From Syntrophobacteraceae bacterium (GTDB taxonomy: Bacteria; Desulfobacterota; Syntrophobacteria; Syntrophobacterales; Syntrophobacteraceae), in NCBI GenBank assembly GCA_017881795.1, contig JADGQM010000003.1:1-41525 (forward strand): a DNA stretch of 41,525 bases, in the 5' to 3' direction. Both the position numbers and the translations under genes were made by a program. The notes beneath the pieces are model-generated. The model did not search any database. It saw only the letters and a list, made by a program, of their open reading frames with translations, and was not told the origin of the DNA. Every line of letters starts with the position of its first letter. Position 1 is the stretch's first letter. Below, in pieces: positions 1-8,703 of the stretch.

Positions 1-463
1 CATAGCCATCCATGCTGCCGTCTTCCGAGATTAAGCCAATGACCATCAGCCAGTTCCGGGTGGATTTACTGACCTTGACCCCCTGGCGCTGAATCGCGTT
101 CGGCAGGCTCGCCATGGCGAGCTGGAGCTTGTTCTGCACCTGGGCCCAGGCAAGGTCAGGGTCGGTCCCCGGGGCAAAGGTGAGCTGGGTGCGGGAGGCG
201 CCGGCGGAGTCACTGGTGGCGGACAGGTACAGCATCTTGTCGAAGCCGGTCATCTTCTGCTCGATGATCTGCGTGACGCTGTTTTCGACGGTTTCCGCCG
301 AGGCCCCGGGGTAGAAGGCGTCAATGGCGATCGACGGGGGGGCGATGGGGGGATACTGGGAGATGGGCAGATTGTAGATCGCCAGACCACCCGCCACCAT
401 CATGATGATAGCGATGACCCAGGCGAAGACCGGACGATCCAGAAAGAATCTTGATAGCATCAT
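1..463 (-). CDS. RND multidrug efflux pump inner-membrane subunit (AcrB/MexB type), N-terminal part only
   Basis: This is the first 154 codons of a hydrophobe/amphiphile RND transporter; the rest lies beyond the window edge. The protein would be the proton-driven inner-membrane pump of a tripartite efflux system. The N-terminus has the family's typical short cytoplasmic start (SRFFLDRPVFAWV), then transmembrane helix 1 (about residues 10-28), then the start of the periplasmic porter domain with the NLPISQYPPIAPP stretch and the YPGASAETVE motif seen in AcrB-type pumps. The start is the first of two adjacent ATGs, with GGAGG just upstream. It lies 9 bp after the membrane fusion protein stop, so the two are surely co-transcribed. 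The family call is firm; the substrate cannot be told. Confidence 0.93.
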   Translation of the reverse strand, partial: MMLSRFFLDRPVFAWVIAIIMMVAGGLAIYNLPISQYPPIAPPSIAIDAFYPGASAETVENSVTQIIEQKMTGFDKMLYLSATSDSAGASRTQLTFAPGTDPDLAWAQVQNKLQLAMASLPNAIQRQGVKVSKSTRNWLMVIGLISEDGSMDGY

Positions 464-472
464 GCGCCTCCG

Positions 473-1687
473 TCAATTCGATTTCGCGGCTGGTTGGGAC
501 GTATTCCCGGGTTCGGCGCCATCTTTCCGACCGGCATCAACAGGAACGGCCTTCACGGAAGCGCCGGGCCGCACTTTTTGCATCCCCTCGACGATCACCC
601 GCTCGCCGGATGCAAGACCTGATGAGACAAGCCATTGGTCGCCAATGGCACGATCGAGAGTGAGCATCCGCTGCTGGACCTTCCCTTCGGCGTCCACGAT
701 CAACACCGCGGGGTTGCCCTTTGGATCGCGTGACACGGTCTGCTGCGGAATGAGGATGGCCTGCTCATTGATGCCTTCCTTCACTACCGCCCGGACGAAC
801 ATGCCCGGCAGGAGAACTCCTTCCGGATTGGGAACGACAACCCTCAGGATGACTGACCCCGTAGTCGGGTCCACCGTAATGTCGCGAAACTGTAGTGTCC
901 CTTCCAATGGATAGAGGGTATTGTCTTCCAGGATGAGCTTGACCTTCTGCTGGTTTCTTCCGTTTTGATTGAGGCTGCCGTCCTCCAGGCGGCGCCTCAA
1001 GCGCAGCAGTTCGGTGGTGGATTGGGGCACATCCGCGTAAATGGGGTCCAGTTGTTGAATGGTTGACAGGGCTACCGGCTGATGCGCCGTCACGAGAGCG
1101 CCATCGGTCACGCTGGATCTGCCGATACGCCCGGAAATGGGCGCGGTAACCCGGGTATACCCCAGATTGATGCGGGCGGACTCCACCGCCGCCTTCCACA
1201 CTTCAACGTCCGCCTCGGCCTGTTTCAGAGCGGCGTCGGCGTCGTCGTAGTCCTGCCGGCTCACCGCTTTGTCGGCAAGCAATTCCTGATAGCGCTGCAT
1301 TCTCAACCGGATCGCCGGCCGATTCGCTTCGGCCCTGGCAAGGGAGGCCTTGGCATTGTCGAGAGCTGCCTGAAAGGGGGCCGGATCGATTTGATAGAGA
1401 ACCTGGCCGGCCTTGACCTCAGAACCTTCCTTAAACAGGCGCTTCTGGATGAGGCCATTGACCTGGGGTCGGATTTCCGCGACGAGGTAGGCAGAGGTAC
1501 GTCCAGGCAATTCGGTGGTCAGCTCGACCTGCTGCGGCTGCGTCGTCACCACAGCTACTTCCGGGACCGGGGGCGGAGGCGCAGATTGCGGCTGACGTTC
1601 GCAGCTTCCCAGCAAAACGCCGCCTGACAGAATGATCAAAAGCACAATGAGTTTAAGCGGTTTATTAACGGTTTTATGCAGTTGCAT
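473..1687 (-). CDS. RND efflux periplasmic adaptor (membrane fusion protein, AcrA/MexA type), lipoprotein
   Basis: This periplasmic adaptor links the RND pump to an outer-membrane channel. The ORF track starts at a GTG at 1753 that overlaps the tetR stop. I prefer the ATG at 1687: it has GGAGG six bases upstream and begins a lipoprotein signal peptide (hydrophobic LIVLLIILSGGVLLGSC, lipobox LGSC). The mature protein then shows the barrel-sandwich (lipoyl) half EIRPQVNGLIQKRLFKEG, an alpha-helical hairpin (ALDNAKASLARAEA onward), the second lipoyl half (YTRVTAPISGRIG), and beta-barrel and membrane-proximal domains. The length of about 404 residues is normal for the family. It lies between tetR and the pump gene in one operon. 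No outer-membrane channel gene is visible in the window. Confidence 0.93.
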   Translation of the reverse strand: MQLHKTVNKPLKLIVLLIILSGGVLLGSCERQPQSAPPPPVPEVAVVTTQPQQVELTTELPGRTSAYLVAEIRPQVNGLIQKRLFKEGSEVKAGQVLYQIDPAPFQAALDNAKASLARAEANRPAIRLRMQRYQELLADKAVSRQDYDDADAALKQAEADVEVWKAAVESARINLGYTRVTAPISGRIGRSSVTDGALVTAHQPVALSTIQQLDPIYADVPQSTTELLRLRRRLEDGSLNQNGRNQQKVKLILEDNTLYPLEGTLQFRDITVDPTTGSVILRVVVPNPEGVLLPGMFVRAVVKEGINEQAILIPQQTVSRDPKGNPAVLIVDAEGKVQQRMLTLDRAIGDQWLVSSGLASGERVIVEGMQKVRPGASVKAVPVDAGRKDGAEPGNTSQPAAKSN

Positions 1688-1749
1688 CCGAGACCTCCAG
1701 AATATCCGGTTGGGATTGACGCATTCGGTTAGCAGAAACTCGATCCGGG

Positions 1750-2373
1750 TCACTGATCGAGCAGTCCTTTGAAGAGAATATTCAAAATGGTGTCCGGATC
1801 TTCCGGGTAGGGATGGCGTTCGGGTTCGTCGAGCCAGAGGAAAAGAAAGGCGTTGGTGATGCTATCGAGGGTAACGGCCAGGTGGTAAGGGTCGGCGATC
1901 TTTCTGAACCTTTTTCGCTTCATCCCGGTCTCAAAGATCGAGGCAAGGGTTTGCATGAATTCGCTGCGTCGTTCCCGGATCTCGGAATCGAATCCGGCCA
2001 TGACGTTGTAGCGCGCTCCATGGGTCTCGGCGAAATAGAGACGGATCATGGAGACGTTGGCACGAAAAACCTCGCCCTTGGCCTGGATGTAATTTCGCAG
2101 TCTTTGAATCTCATCACCCGGTTCTTCAATAGCCTTGGTGAGCGCTTGGTGGAACTTGTAGAACTGCTCCAGGATCAGGGCCTTGTAAAGGTCCTCCTTG
2201 TTGGTGAAGAACTTGTAGAGCGTGCCAATGGCAAACTCGGCCTTCTCCGCGATCTCGTGCATGGAAACGTTGCGATACCCCTTCTTCGAAAAGAGCTCGA
2301 GCGCGGCGGCCAGCATCTCTTGACGTTGCGCTAACTTCTCTCGTTCCCGCCTTGGGAGCTTCTTCTCTTCCAT
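1750..2373 (-). CDS. TetR/AcrR-family transcriptional repressor of the efflux operon
   Basis: This 207-residue protein has the standard TetR layout. An N-terminal helix-turn-helix spans about residues 17-65 (AALELFSKKGYRNVSMHEIA, then GTLYKFFTNKEDLYKAL), followed by an all-helical ligand-binding domain. It is the first gene of a three-gene operon with the adaptor and RND pump, the usual arrangement for a local drug-sensing repressor. Its stop overlaps the alternative GTG of the adaptor ORF. The start ATG follows GGTAAAAGG. A strong promoter with an overlapping inverted repeat lies just upstream, which suggests autoregulation (inference). The inducer is unknown. Confidence 0.92.
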   Translation of the reverse strand: MEEKKLPRREREKLAQRQEMLAAALELFSKKGYRNVSMHEIAEKAEFAIGTLYKFFTNKEDLYKALILEQFYKFHQALTKAIEEPGDEIQRLRNYIQAKGEVFRANVSMIRLYFAETHGARYNVMAGFDSEIRERRSEFMQTLASIFETGMKRKRFRKIADPYHLAVTLDSITNAFLFLWLDEPERHPYPEDPDTILNILFKGLLDQ

Positions 2374-2408
2374 CCTTTTACCTCTCGACCTGCAATATCA
2401 ATCCAATA

Positions 2409-2453
2409 TGTGAATATGACGTCACATTATATAACAGGACTTCGCATTGTAAA
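2409..2453 (-). promoter_or_regulatory. Promoter of the tetR-efflux operon with a candidate TetR operator
   Basis: Read on the minus strand, TTTACA (2448-2453) and TATAAT (2426-2431) are separated by 16 bp, a near-consensus sigma-70 promoter. The predicted transcription start falls inside the inverted repeat TGTGA-N8-TCACA (2409-2426), whose centre contains TGACGTCA. An operator covering the start site of a tetR-led operon is the classical autorepression layout. The sites are seen directly; repressor binding is inferred. Confidence 0.7.
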
Positions 2454-2459
2454 GAGGAA

Positions 2460-2684
2460 TCTAAAGAAATTGTCGATCCGTGGCGGCGGTCTTTTGCCGA
2501 TCGTTCGCGTTTTCAGTAAAGCCCTTGGCGTGACGGCCTGGAGACATCCTTTTTGAAGAACTGATGGAAGGAGATCTTTGTGTCGCGTTTGAGAGGGTTA
2601 ATTCTTGGCAAATCCTTATCGTCGCCAGTTGCTGAACGAGGAATCGGTGCACAGAGACTGTGTGCGCTGGTGCCAGGATTTCAG
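2460..2684. other. Intergenic stretch between the Omp85 gene and the tetR promoter, no gene seen
   Basis: The full gap from 2374 to 2684 holds the tetR promoter at its left end. The remaining bases contain only a 63-codon minus-strand ORF with no family resemblance, no clear ribosome site and no convincing terminator hairpin. Confidence 0.5.
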
Positions 2685-4562
2685 CTAAAAGGCCTGTCCG
2701 ATGCTGAAATAAAACTGGTATGGATTGAAGAAGTTCTGGTTTGGAGGGTTGAGCTCATAACCGAAATCCAACCTCAAGGGACCAACCAGCGTAAGGTATC
2801 GGAGTCCGCAGCCCGCGGTGTAGCGAAGATTGCTCCAGACGACCTCAAAGCTTCGTTCATACACGTTTCCAAAATCCGTAAAGAGCACTCCCTCAAATGC
2901 TTTCGGGAGAGGAAAACGCCATTCCAGGCTGCCCTCAATCAGAGTCATGCCGCCAATGGGATTACCGGACTGGTCCAGAGGACCAAGCTTCTGATAGGGA
3001 TACCCCCGGACACTGTCCGCCCCTCCCGCAAAAAACCGTTTGAATATGGGAATATATGCCGTACTTTCAAGGGGTTGAATTCCACCCCATTTAAACTTTG
3101 CGGCCAGAACACCATATTTGCTGAGGGGCAAGTACCCCCTGCCTTCCAAAATCAGCTTGACATAGTCGACTTGGGAGCCCAGAGCACTCGAGGCCCACTC
3201 AACCGTGTGAAAAAAGCGCAATCCCTGGCGAGGATTAGCCGGCACATCCACATGCTCCCATGCGTTTCCCTGCAGGAGCGCCGACACAAAATAATTCTCG
3301 CGCTCCTGATTCTGCGGACCTTGAACGACCGGTTGCACAATCACGTTGGACAGGCGGTTCGCTTCGAGATCATACCCAATGGTGGATGCCAGCCTTTCGT
3401 TCCACTTGTAATTGAAAACAGGGTCCAAATATACCTTTTGATTCTCGAACGAAACCTGGTTCTCATGTTCTATCCCGCCATCCACGGTAAGATGGTCACG
3501 CGGTGTCAAAAAATAGGGCTGAAGGAGTCTTGCTTGCACCAACTGAACAATGGAGCTCGCCTTTGCATTGATCTGGAAGCGCCTGCCATCACCGAGGAAA
3601 TTTCGAATTTCCCACTGCAGCTGGCCGCGAAACTCATCCTCAGTGCCGTAACCAACCCCCACGCGGACCGTCTGTTTCTTGGCCTCCTTCACGAGAATCC
3701 GGACCGGCAGAGTGGTCGCGTTTCCTTCCGTGTTATCGACAGTTAAATCGACAACCTGAAAGAGCTCCAGGCCAAAAAGGCGCTGCTGGGTATCCTGGAT
3801 TTTCGAACCATTGAAGCGATCTCCGGGATGAAAAGTCACTTCGCGATAGATGACCTGATCCGCAACCTTCTCATTCCCTTCCAGAATGATCGGGCCGAAG
3901 GTGCATACCGGCCCCGTTTGAACCTCCACGGAGATCTCAGCCCGGTTGGTGCTCTTGTCGAGGCGCGCCTTCATGTCAACACGAGCCTTTGGATGACCCC
4001 AGTCCGAAAGATATCGCACCACGGCTTTCTCAATGTCCTGGTAAGCGGGAGTCGTGAATCGGCTGTCGACGTGTAACGGCATGACCCGGAGCAACTCACT
4101 GTGCCAGGGACCCGCCGGTTCGCCATCCACCAGGAGAGTCACTTCGGAAACCTGCATAGGAGGTCCTTCATTAACTTGAATTTCAACCAGGACCTCGTTT
4201 CCGAAGAAAGGAGTAACCTTGGGTGACTCAACGCTTGCATGATAGAACCCCTGACTGCGACAATATGTCTGGATCCGTTCCAGATCGTCGCTTAGGATTT
4301 TTTCATCGAGCGGAGCTTTGATGAACAGTCCGAAAGACTTTTCCTTGGTGGCAAGAAGCTTTTTTAGATCGCTGGATGAGACCGATTCGATTCCCTTGAA
4401 CTTTATGAAACGCACCTCATAGGCGGGAGATTGCGAGGGCTCTTCCTGCGTCCCTTGAGCCGGCGAAGTTGGTAAAACCAGGAGAAAAAGGGCCAGCCCA
4501 AACCGCAAGAGCAGATGGAGGCTGGGGTGTCCCTCTTTTGTCACCGACGTTATGGCGCACAC
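2685..4562 (-). CDS. Omp85-superfamily outer-membrane protein, TamA-like (POTRA domains plus 16-strand barrel)
   Basis: This 625-residue protein is an outer-membrane insertase/translocation protein. After a signal peptide (LLLRFGLALFLLVLPTSPAQG) come about three POTRA-like modules up to roughly residue 300, matching TamA more closely than five-POTRA BamA. Then comes a surface-antigen barrel with the diagnostic motif RFFAGGADSVRGY near residue 510, the Omp85 loop-6 V/IRGY signature. It ends in a beta-signal with a C-terminal phenylalanine (YFSIGQAF). It starts at a GTG 16 bp after the cpoB stop, so it looks like the last gene of the tol-pal transcript. No tamB gene is visible nearby, so its partner and exact role (BamA-like or TamA-like) remain open. 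Confidence 0.88.
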   Translation of the reverse strand: MCAITSVTKEGHPSLHLLLRFGLALFLLVLPTSPAQGTQEEPSQSPAYEVRFIKFKGIESVSSSDLKKLLATKEKSFGLFIKAPLDEKILSDDLERIQTYCRSQGFYHASVESPKVTPFFGNEVLVEIQVNEGPPMQVSEVTLLVDGEPAGPWHSELLRVMPLHVDSRFTTPAYQDIEKAVVRYLSDWGHPKARVDMKARLDKSTNRAEISVEVQTGPVCTFGPIILEGNEKVADQVIYREVTFHPGDRFNGSKIQDTQQRLFGLELFQVVDLTVDNTEGNATTLPVRILVKEAKKQTVRVGVGYGTEDEFRGQLQWEIRNFLGDGRRFQINAKASSIVQLVQARLLQPYFLTPRDHLTVDGGIEHENQVSFENQKVYLDPVFNYKWNERLASTIGYDLEANRLSNVIVQPVVQGPQNQERENYFVSALLQGNAWEHVDVPANPRQGLRFFHTVEWASSALGSQVDYVKLILEGRGYLPLSKYGVLAAKFKWGGIQPLESTAYIPIFKRFFAGGADSVRGYPYQKLGPLDQSGNPIGGMTLIEGSLEWRFPLPKAFEGVLFTDFGNVYERSFEVVWSNLRYTAGCGLRYLTLVGPLRLDFGYELNPPNQNFFNPYQFYFSIGQAF

Positions 4563-4578
4563 TTCGTTCTACATTCTG

Positions 4579-5430
4579 TTACTGAAGCTGCTTCAATTTC
4601 TTCTGTGCAGCTTGGGCCTGAGGACTGTCGGGATACTTTTCCACCAACCGTTCGTAAAGAATCCGCGCTGCGGTGGCATCGCCCATCTGCTGGAATGCTG
4701 TCCCCTGCTTAAACAGCGCCTGCGGCACTTTGCTGCCCTTCGGGTAGCGTTCGATTACCTGCTGGTAGACCTCAACCGCATCTTGATAACGCTTTTCCGA
4801 GAGATAGCACTCCCCGATCGAATAGAGGGCGTTATCGGCCAACTGAGACTTGGGATACTTAGCGATGAAACTCTGATAATCTTTCCGCGCAGCATCAAAC
4901 TGTCCCTGCTGGAACGACTGAGTTGCTTTGTCAAAAAGCGCTTTTTCCGGGTCCTCCTTTTCCGGGATGGCGATATTCGGCTGTGGCGCGGGAGTCGTCT
5001 TGGCCACCGGGGGCGGCGTTGGACTGGTAACTGTGGCCAGACCGGGGGGGGCGGTCGGCGGGGCCGTCGTTATTGTAGGCGTCGCCGACGGCGAGGGCGC
5101 TGCCGGTGATTGGGGTGCTGATGCGGCAACGCGGGCCAATTGCTCGATTTTGCGATCTTCTTCCTCGACGCGGCCATTGAGGGCCCCCACCTTAAGCTGC
5201 AACTCGTCCAGGCGGGAATACAAGTCGGCTCTTTTCTGCGACTGGCCATCCATACCGTCGACGCGCCGTTCCAGTGCTTGAACCCGCTCGTACAGCATGG
5301 AAATATTCTGCTGGAGGGCGTTCATTTCATGGACTGAGGTTGAGGCACACCCTGTAAGCAAGCCCAAGACAGCCAGTGTGACTAATAGTAATTTGACTTC
5401 AATCCGCCTCAATTTATTCCCCACTTTCAT
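4579..5430 (-). CDS. cpoB: Tol-Pal system coordinator CpoB/YbgF, lipoprotein form
   Basis: CpoB couples Tol-Pal function to cell-wall synthesis during division. The start is taken at the seventh codon of the ORF-track frame, where GGGAG lies four bases upstream. The signal peptide ends in a lipobox (LTGCAS), so this version should be lipid-anchored, unlike the soluble E. coli protein. An N-terminal coiled coil follows (MNALQQNISMLYERVQALER onward), then a Pro/Thr/Ala-rich linker, then three C-terminal tetratricopeptide repeats (ALFDKATQSFQQGQFDAA, NALYSIGECYLSEKRYQDA, ALFKQGTAFQQMGDATAA). Its place after pal is the standard tol-pal order. The family call is firm. Confidence 0.92.
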   Translation of the reverse strand: MKVGNKLRRIEVKLLLVTLAVLGLLTGCASTSVHEMNALQQNISMLYERVQALERRVDGMDGQSQKRADLYSRLDELQLKVGALNGRVEEEDRKIEQLARVAASAPQSPAAPSPSATPTITTAPPTAPPGLATVTSPTPPPVAKTTPAPQPNIAIPEKEDPEKALFDKATQSFQQGQFDAARKDYQSFIAKYPKSQLADNALYSIGECYLSEKRYQDAVEVYQQVIERYPKGSKVPQALFKQGTAFQQMGDATAARILYERLVEKYPDSPQAQAAQKKLKQLQ

Positions 5431-5458
5431 AAACTCTCCCTTCCTCATCCCGAGTATT

Positions 5459-5486
5459 GGATGTCGGATGTCGGATGTCGGATGTC
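5459..5486. repeat. 7-bp tandem repeat (GGATGTC) x4 in the pal-cpoB spacer
   Basis: Four perfect head-to-tail copies of GGATGTC, followed by a decayed fifth unit (GAGGGTC), lie just upstream of the cpoB ribosome site. The period of seven matches a second array in the tolQ-tolR spacer at 9163. The repeat is non-coding. Confidence 0.9.
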
Positions 5487-5574
5487 GAGGGTCGGACTGG
5501 GAATTCCAAACAGGGTTATCCTGGATTCTATGGTGCTCCTCATCCTTTGGCGTCTCTTCCTCAACCGGTTTCTC

Positions 5575-6153
5575 TTAATGATTCAAAACAAAGTGATCTC
5601 TTCGATTCTTTGCCCAGGCGGCTTCATCATGGCCTGTGGCAGCCGGGCGCTCTTTACCGTAGCTGATGGTCGTGAGATTCGTACGGTTGACTCCCGAATT
5701 GCTGATGTATTGCAGCGCGCTGTTCGCCCGGCGCTCCCCGAGCGCCAAATTATATTCCGTCGTTCCGCGTTCATCGCAATGACCTTCGATCGTCACTTTG
5801 GCCTTTGGGTAACGTTTGATGAAAGCAACCTTTTCATCCAGAATTCGCTTTGCCGGTTCGCTCAACACATAAGCATCATAGTCAAAATAGATGTCTTCAT
5901 TTTCAAACTTTTGAGATTTGGCAAGGAACTCCTGTTTTTCCTGTTCTGAGCCAATCCCAAGTTCCCGCCACCTGGCGTCATCCAATCCTGCGCCCCCCGC
6001 TCCCCCAGGTCCCCCCGTTCCTAAACCTTCCGACGGTCCGCCAGTCCCAGCACCAAAACCAGGTTGAGGGGGCACGGTCTGCTTTGCGCAAGCAAACCCT
6101 CCAACCATAAGAGCGAGAATCAAGAACATTCGAACAAGCGAATCACACCTCAT
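5575..6153 (-). CDS. pal: Peptidoglycan-associated lipoprotein Pal (OmpA_C domain)
   Basis: Pal anchors the outer membrane to peptidoglycan and binds TolB. The ORF track extends far upstream, but GAGGAGG sits six bases before the ATG at 6153, which opens a lipoprotein signal peptide (MFLILALMVGGFAC). The mature N-terminus has a Gly-rich linker. The OmpA_C domain then shows IYFDYDAYVLS, TIEGHCDERGTTEYNLALGE and RANSALQYI, including the Asp and Arg that contact meso-diaminopimelate. About 192 residues is a normal length. It lies between tolB and cpoB in the canonical order. Confidence 0.96.
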   Translation of the reverse strand: MRCDSLVRMFLILALMVGGFACAKQTVPPQPGFGAGTGGPSEGLGTGGPGGAGGAGLDDARWRELGIGSEQEKQEFLAKSQKFENEDIYFDYDAYVLSEPAKRILDEKVAFIKRYPKAKVTIEGHCDERGTTEYNLALGERRANSALQYISNSGVNRTNLTTISYGKERPAATGHDEAAWAKNRRDHFVLNH

Positions 6154-6296
6154 TTTCATCCTCCTCAATGTCACGTGGGTTAATCTGGAAACACAACCTT
6201 TAGGATCTTTGGATTTTTCACAACAAAACGGCTCTTCGACATGTTGCGGCCGATTACTCTCAGCGAAGAACCGAGAACGAGTAACCAGGATTATTT

Positions 6297-7631
6297 TCAA
6301 CGTCCACTCGCTCTTGGTGACCAATCGGGAAGCTCCTGCCCACTGCCGCTTCGAGTGAGGCGTCTAGCTCCGGTCCCATTGGTCTGCAGAATCCAGATGG
6401 CAGAACCGCCTTCCCGGGTTGAACTGAAAGCCAGCATGCGGCCGTCCGGGGACCACGTGGGATCTTCATTACTTCCCTCACCGTGCGTGAGTTGGCGCGC
6501 ATCGCTTCCATCCGGTCGGATGATGGCGATGTTGTGGCGTCCCCCAACTAGGCTGGTATAGGCGATCCAATCCCCTTTGGGGCTCCACGATGGCGCAGTA
6601 TTGTAATTTCCGCTGAAAGTGACGCGCCGCTTCTGACCGCTGGCGACGTCAAAGACGTAAACCTGAGGATTCCCGGTTTCATCCGATACGTAGGCCAGGC
6701 GTTTACCGTCAGGCGACCAGCCGGGGGAAACATTAATCGAAAAGCCTTGAACCAACTTCTGGATGATCTCGCCCGACGACGATATCAGATAAATATTGGG
6801 ATTTCCATCCTTGGAGAGAGTAACCGCCAGTTCATTGCTGCCGGGCCTCCAGGCCGGGGAGATGTTCAGGCCCGGATATCCGCATATGAGGCGCTGCGCC
6901 CCGTCCATAAGATTGACGGCGTACACTTTGGTGCCGCCTTCCTTGTAACTGACATAGGCCAACTGCGTTCCATTCGAGTTCCAGGCCGGCGACAAATTGA
7001 GGCTGTTGTCGCGAGTGACCTGAACCGGATTGCTACCATCGAAATCCACAACATAGATCTCTTTCCCTTTGCCCTGAGCCTGTACATATGCAATTTTGGT
7101 GTCAAATACGCCCCTCTCTCCCGTGAGAGCGTAGAGAATTTCATCCGCAAAACGATGGATCATCAACCGCCAGTTCCGTGTCTCTCCTTCATACACTTTC
7201 CCAAAAACCATGCGGGAACCCACGACATCGAAAAGGCGCCCCTCGATCTTCAAAGTCGGACCTTGGACTTGATATGCTCCGCGCGCCAGGAAGTCAGCAC
7301 CCAGTCTCCGCCAGTCCGGAAACTTGATATCCGCTGCGGTCAATCCCATCGCCTGAGGATCTTCCAAGAAGCCTTTCGGATCGAGCGGACGAAAGAGCCC
7401 CGAGTAATCGAGATCGTTTGCCAGGGTCTCGCCCATGTCCCGGGCCAGTTGCGTCTGTTCCGCTGTCTGACGCTTAAAATCAGGGATGGCGATGGGTATT
7501 CTTTCAAAACTAGGTTGGGTAATATCGATGTACACCCGCTGCGCCGAGACGGTTTCACCCCATACCAAAGTAATCGCGCCAACGATAAGGAGGCAATTCC
7601 ACCAGACAATCAACCGCTTCTTCAGCAACAT
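6297..7631 (-). CDS. tolB: Periplasmic Tol-Pal translocation protein TolB
   Basis: TolB shuttles between TolA and Pal in the periplasm. The 444-residue precursor has a signal peptide (LIVGAITLVWGETVSA before QRVYIDI), an N-terminal alpha/beta domain (to about residue 180), and a six-bladed PD40 beta-propeller made of repeats such as SPAWNSNGTQLAYVS, SPGWSPDGKRLAYVS and DPTWSPDGRMLAFSS. Its length matches the family. The ATG at 7631 follows GGAGG at a rather long distance of about 12 bases, so a slightly weaker initiation is possible. It sits between tolA and pal. Confidence 0.96.
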   Translation of the reverse strand: MLLKKRLIVWWNCLLIVGAITLVWGETVSAQRVYIDITQPSFERIPIAIPDFKRQTAEQTQLARDMGETLANDLDYSGLFRPLDPKGFLEDPQAMGLTAADIKFPDWRRLGADFLARGAYQVQGPTLKIEGRLFDVVGSRMVFGKVYEGETRNWRLMIHRFADEILYALTGERGVFDTKIAYVQAQGKGKEIYVVDFDGSNPVQVTRDNSLNLSPAWNSNGTQLAYVSYKEGGTKVYAVNLMDGAQRLICGYPGLNISPAWRPGSNELAVTLSKDGNPNIYLISSSGEIIQKLVQGFSINVSPGWSPDGKRLAYVSDETGNPQVYVFDVASGQKRRVTFSGNYNTAPSWSPKGDWIAYTSLVGGRHNIAIIRPDGSDARQLTHGEGSNEDPTWSPDGRMLAFSSTREGGSAIWILQTNGTGARRLTRSGSGQELPDWSPRASGR

Positions 7632-7661
7632 TTTCTTGACAATCCTCCGTCACAATGATGG

Positions 7662-8657
7662 TCATGAAAGGTCTTCAGGGCGGAATCGGAGCCCGATTTC
7701 TTCTTGAGCAGGGCTGTAAATCGCTGGAAAAGGCGGGAGCGGTTCGGCTTTCCGAACCGCTCTCCTGGCCGATTCATCGTAAACCTCATTGCCGGAGCTC
7801 TTCTCCACCCGCATGTCCAACACCTTCCCATCGCGTCTGAGCACGATAATGAGCACCGTCTCCAAGCGCTGAGCCTTGAGAAACTCAGGAAGAGCCCACT
7901 GTCTACGAATCGCATTCCAGATTTCCGTATAGTAAAGCCGACGAGCCAGTCCAACCTGCGCTCCGTCAGCCCCTCCTGGCGGCCCCCCCTGCTGAACTCC
8001 CTTTTCTCCAGCCCCCTTGGCAGCACCGTCACGAGATCCCGTAGCGCCCTTCTCCCCGCTCTGCCCACCCCCGGGTGCACTCTGCCCTTCTTTCTTCTCT
8101 GTAGGTGCACCCTGCCCTTCCTTTTTCTCTGTATTTGAGGGCGCGGGTGAGCCCTTTTCGCCTCCCTCTTTGGCGCCTTGAGCGACTTGCACCCGTTCGG
8201 GCGTTTTCGGTTTGGGAATGAGCTTCTCCACGCTCTTCTCGACGGCAGCCGCGCTCTGCGAGTTGGTCGAGAATTTCGGGACTTCAGGCGCCTCCATCTT
8301 TTTTATTTCAGCCTCGGGCCTGGCATTCGGTTCATCCAATTGCAGCCTTTTAACCGGGACCATTGGACCAGACTTGGCGCGATTCGCGGAAGATGTCTTT
8401 TGATCATCCTGGCTTTTCGGCTCCGTGGCCCCTTTGACCGTGGTTCCTTTAGGAGCAGTGTCCTTCCCCAGACCGATGTCCTGCGTGGTGACCAGGTTAA
8501 CCGTCCAGAAGGGATTGGCCAGCACTGTCTTGGAAGGGCTGAAGGGGCCCACGATCGCAAGGACCACGATGAGGGAGTGAACCAGAAATGAACCCCCAAC
8601 TCCCGTCCAAACATCCTCTTTCGACAATTTTCGTGATGAAAAGTCTAAGGATTCCAA
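7662..8657 (-). CDS. tolA: TolA-type energy-transducing protein (TonB/TolA C-terminal domain)
   Basis: TolA spans the periplasm and transmits proton-motive force from TolQR to TolB/Pal. It has one N-terminal membrane anchor (about residues 20-40, GGSFLVHSLIVVLAIVG) and a long Lys/Glu/Gly/Pro-rich low-complexity middle (about residues 60-230) with repeats such as EKKEGQ. The C-terminal TonB/TolA fold spans about residues 240-331 (YTEIWNAIRRQWALPEFL, then GKVLDMRVEKSSGNEVYDES). The position after tolR assigns it as TolA rather than TonB. The middle is Gly/Pro-rich rather than the long alanine-rich helix of E. coli TolA. Confidence 0.92.
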   Translation of the reverse strand: MESLDFSSRKLSKEDVWTGVGGSFLVHSLIVVLAIVGPFSPSKTVLANPFWTVNLVTTQDIGLGKDTAPKGTTVKGATEPKSQDDQKTSSANRAKSGPMVPVKRLQLDEPNARPEAEIKKMEAPEVPKFSTNSQSAAAVEKSVEKLIPKPKTPERVQVAQGAKEGGEKGSPAPSNTEKKEGQGAPTEKKEGQSAPGGGQSGEKGATGSRDGAAKGAGEKGVQQGGPPGGADGAQVGLARRLYYTEIWNAIRRQWALPEFLKAQRLETVLIIVLRRDGKVLDMRVEKSSGNEVYDESARRAVRKAEPLPPFPAIYSPAQEEIGLRFRPEDLS

Positions 8658-8703
8658 GAAAATAACCCTCTAAACCTGATTCCTCAAAACGTTCCTGGAA
8701 GCA

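Noticed and set aside
1688-1753. GTG start of the adaptor ORF overlapping the tetR stop
   Set aside because: The internal ATG at 1687 has a good ribosome site and gives a proper lipoprotein signal peptide.
2461-2652. 63-codon minus ORF upstream of tetR
   Set aside because: No homology pattern, no ribosome site, and the tetR promoter explains the gap.
2580-3746. 388-codon plus-strand ORF
   Set aside because: It is antisense to the well-supported Omp85 gene and shows no family resemblance or signal for expression.
6747-7658. 303-codon plus-strand ORF
   Set aside because: Antisense to tolB; no recognisable domain.
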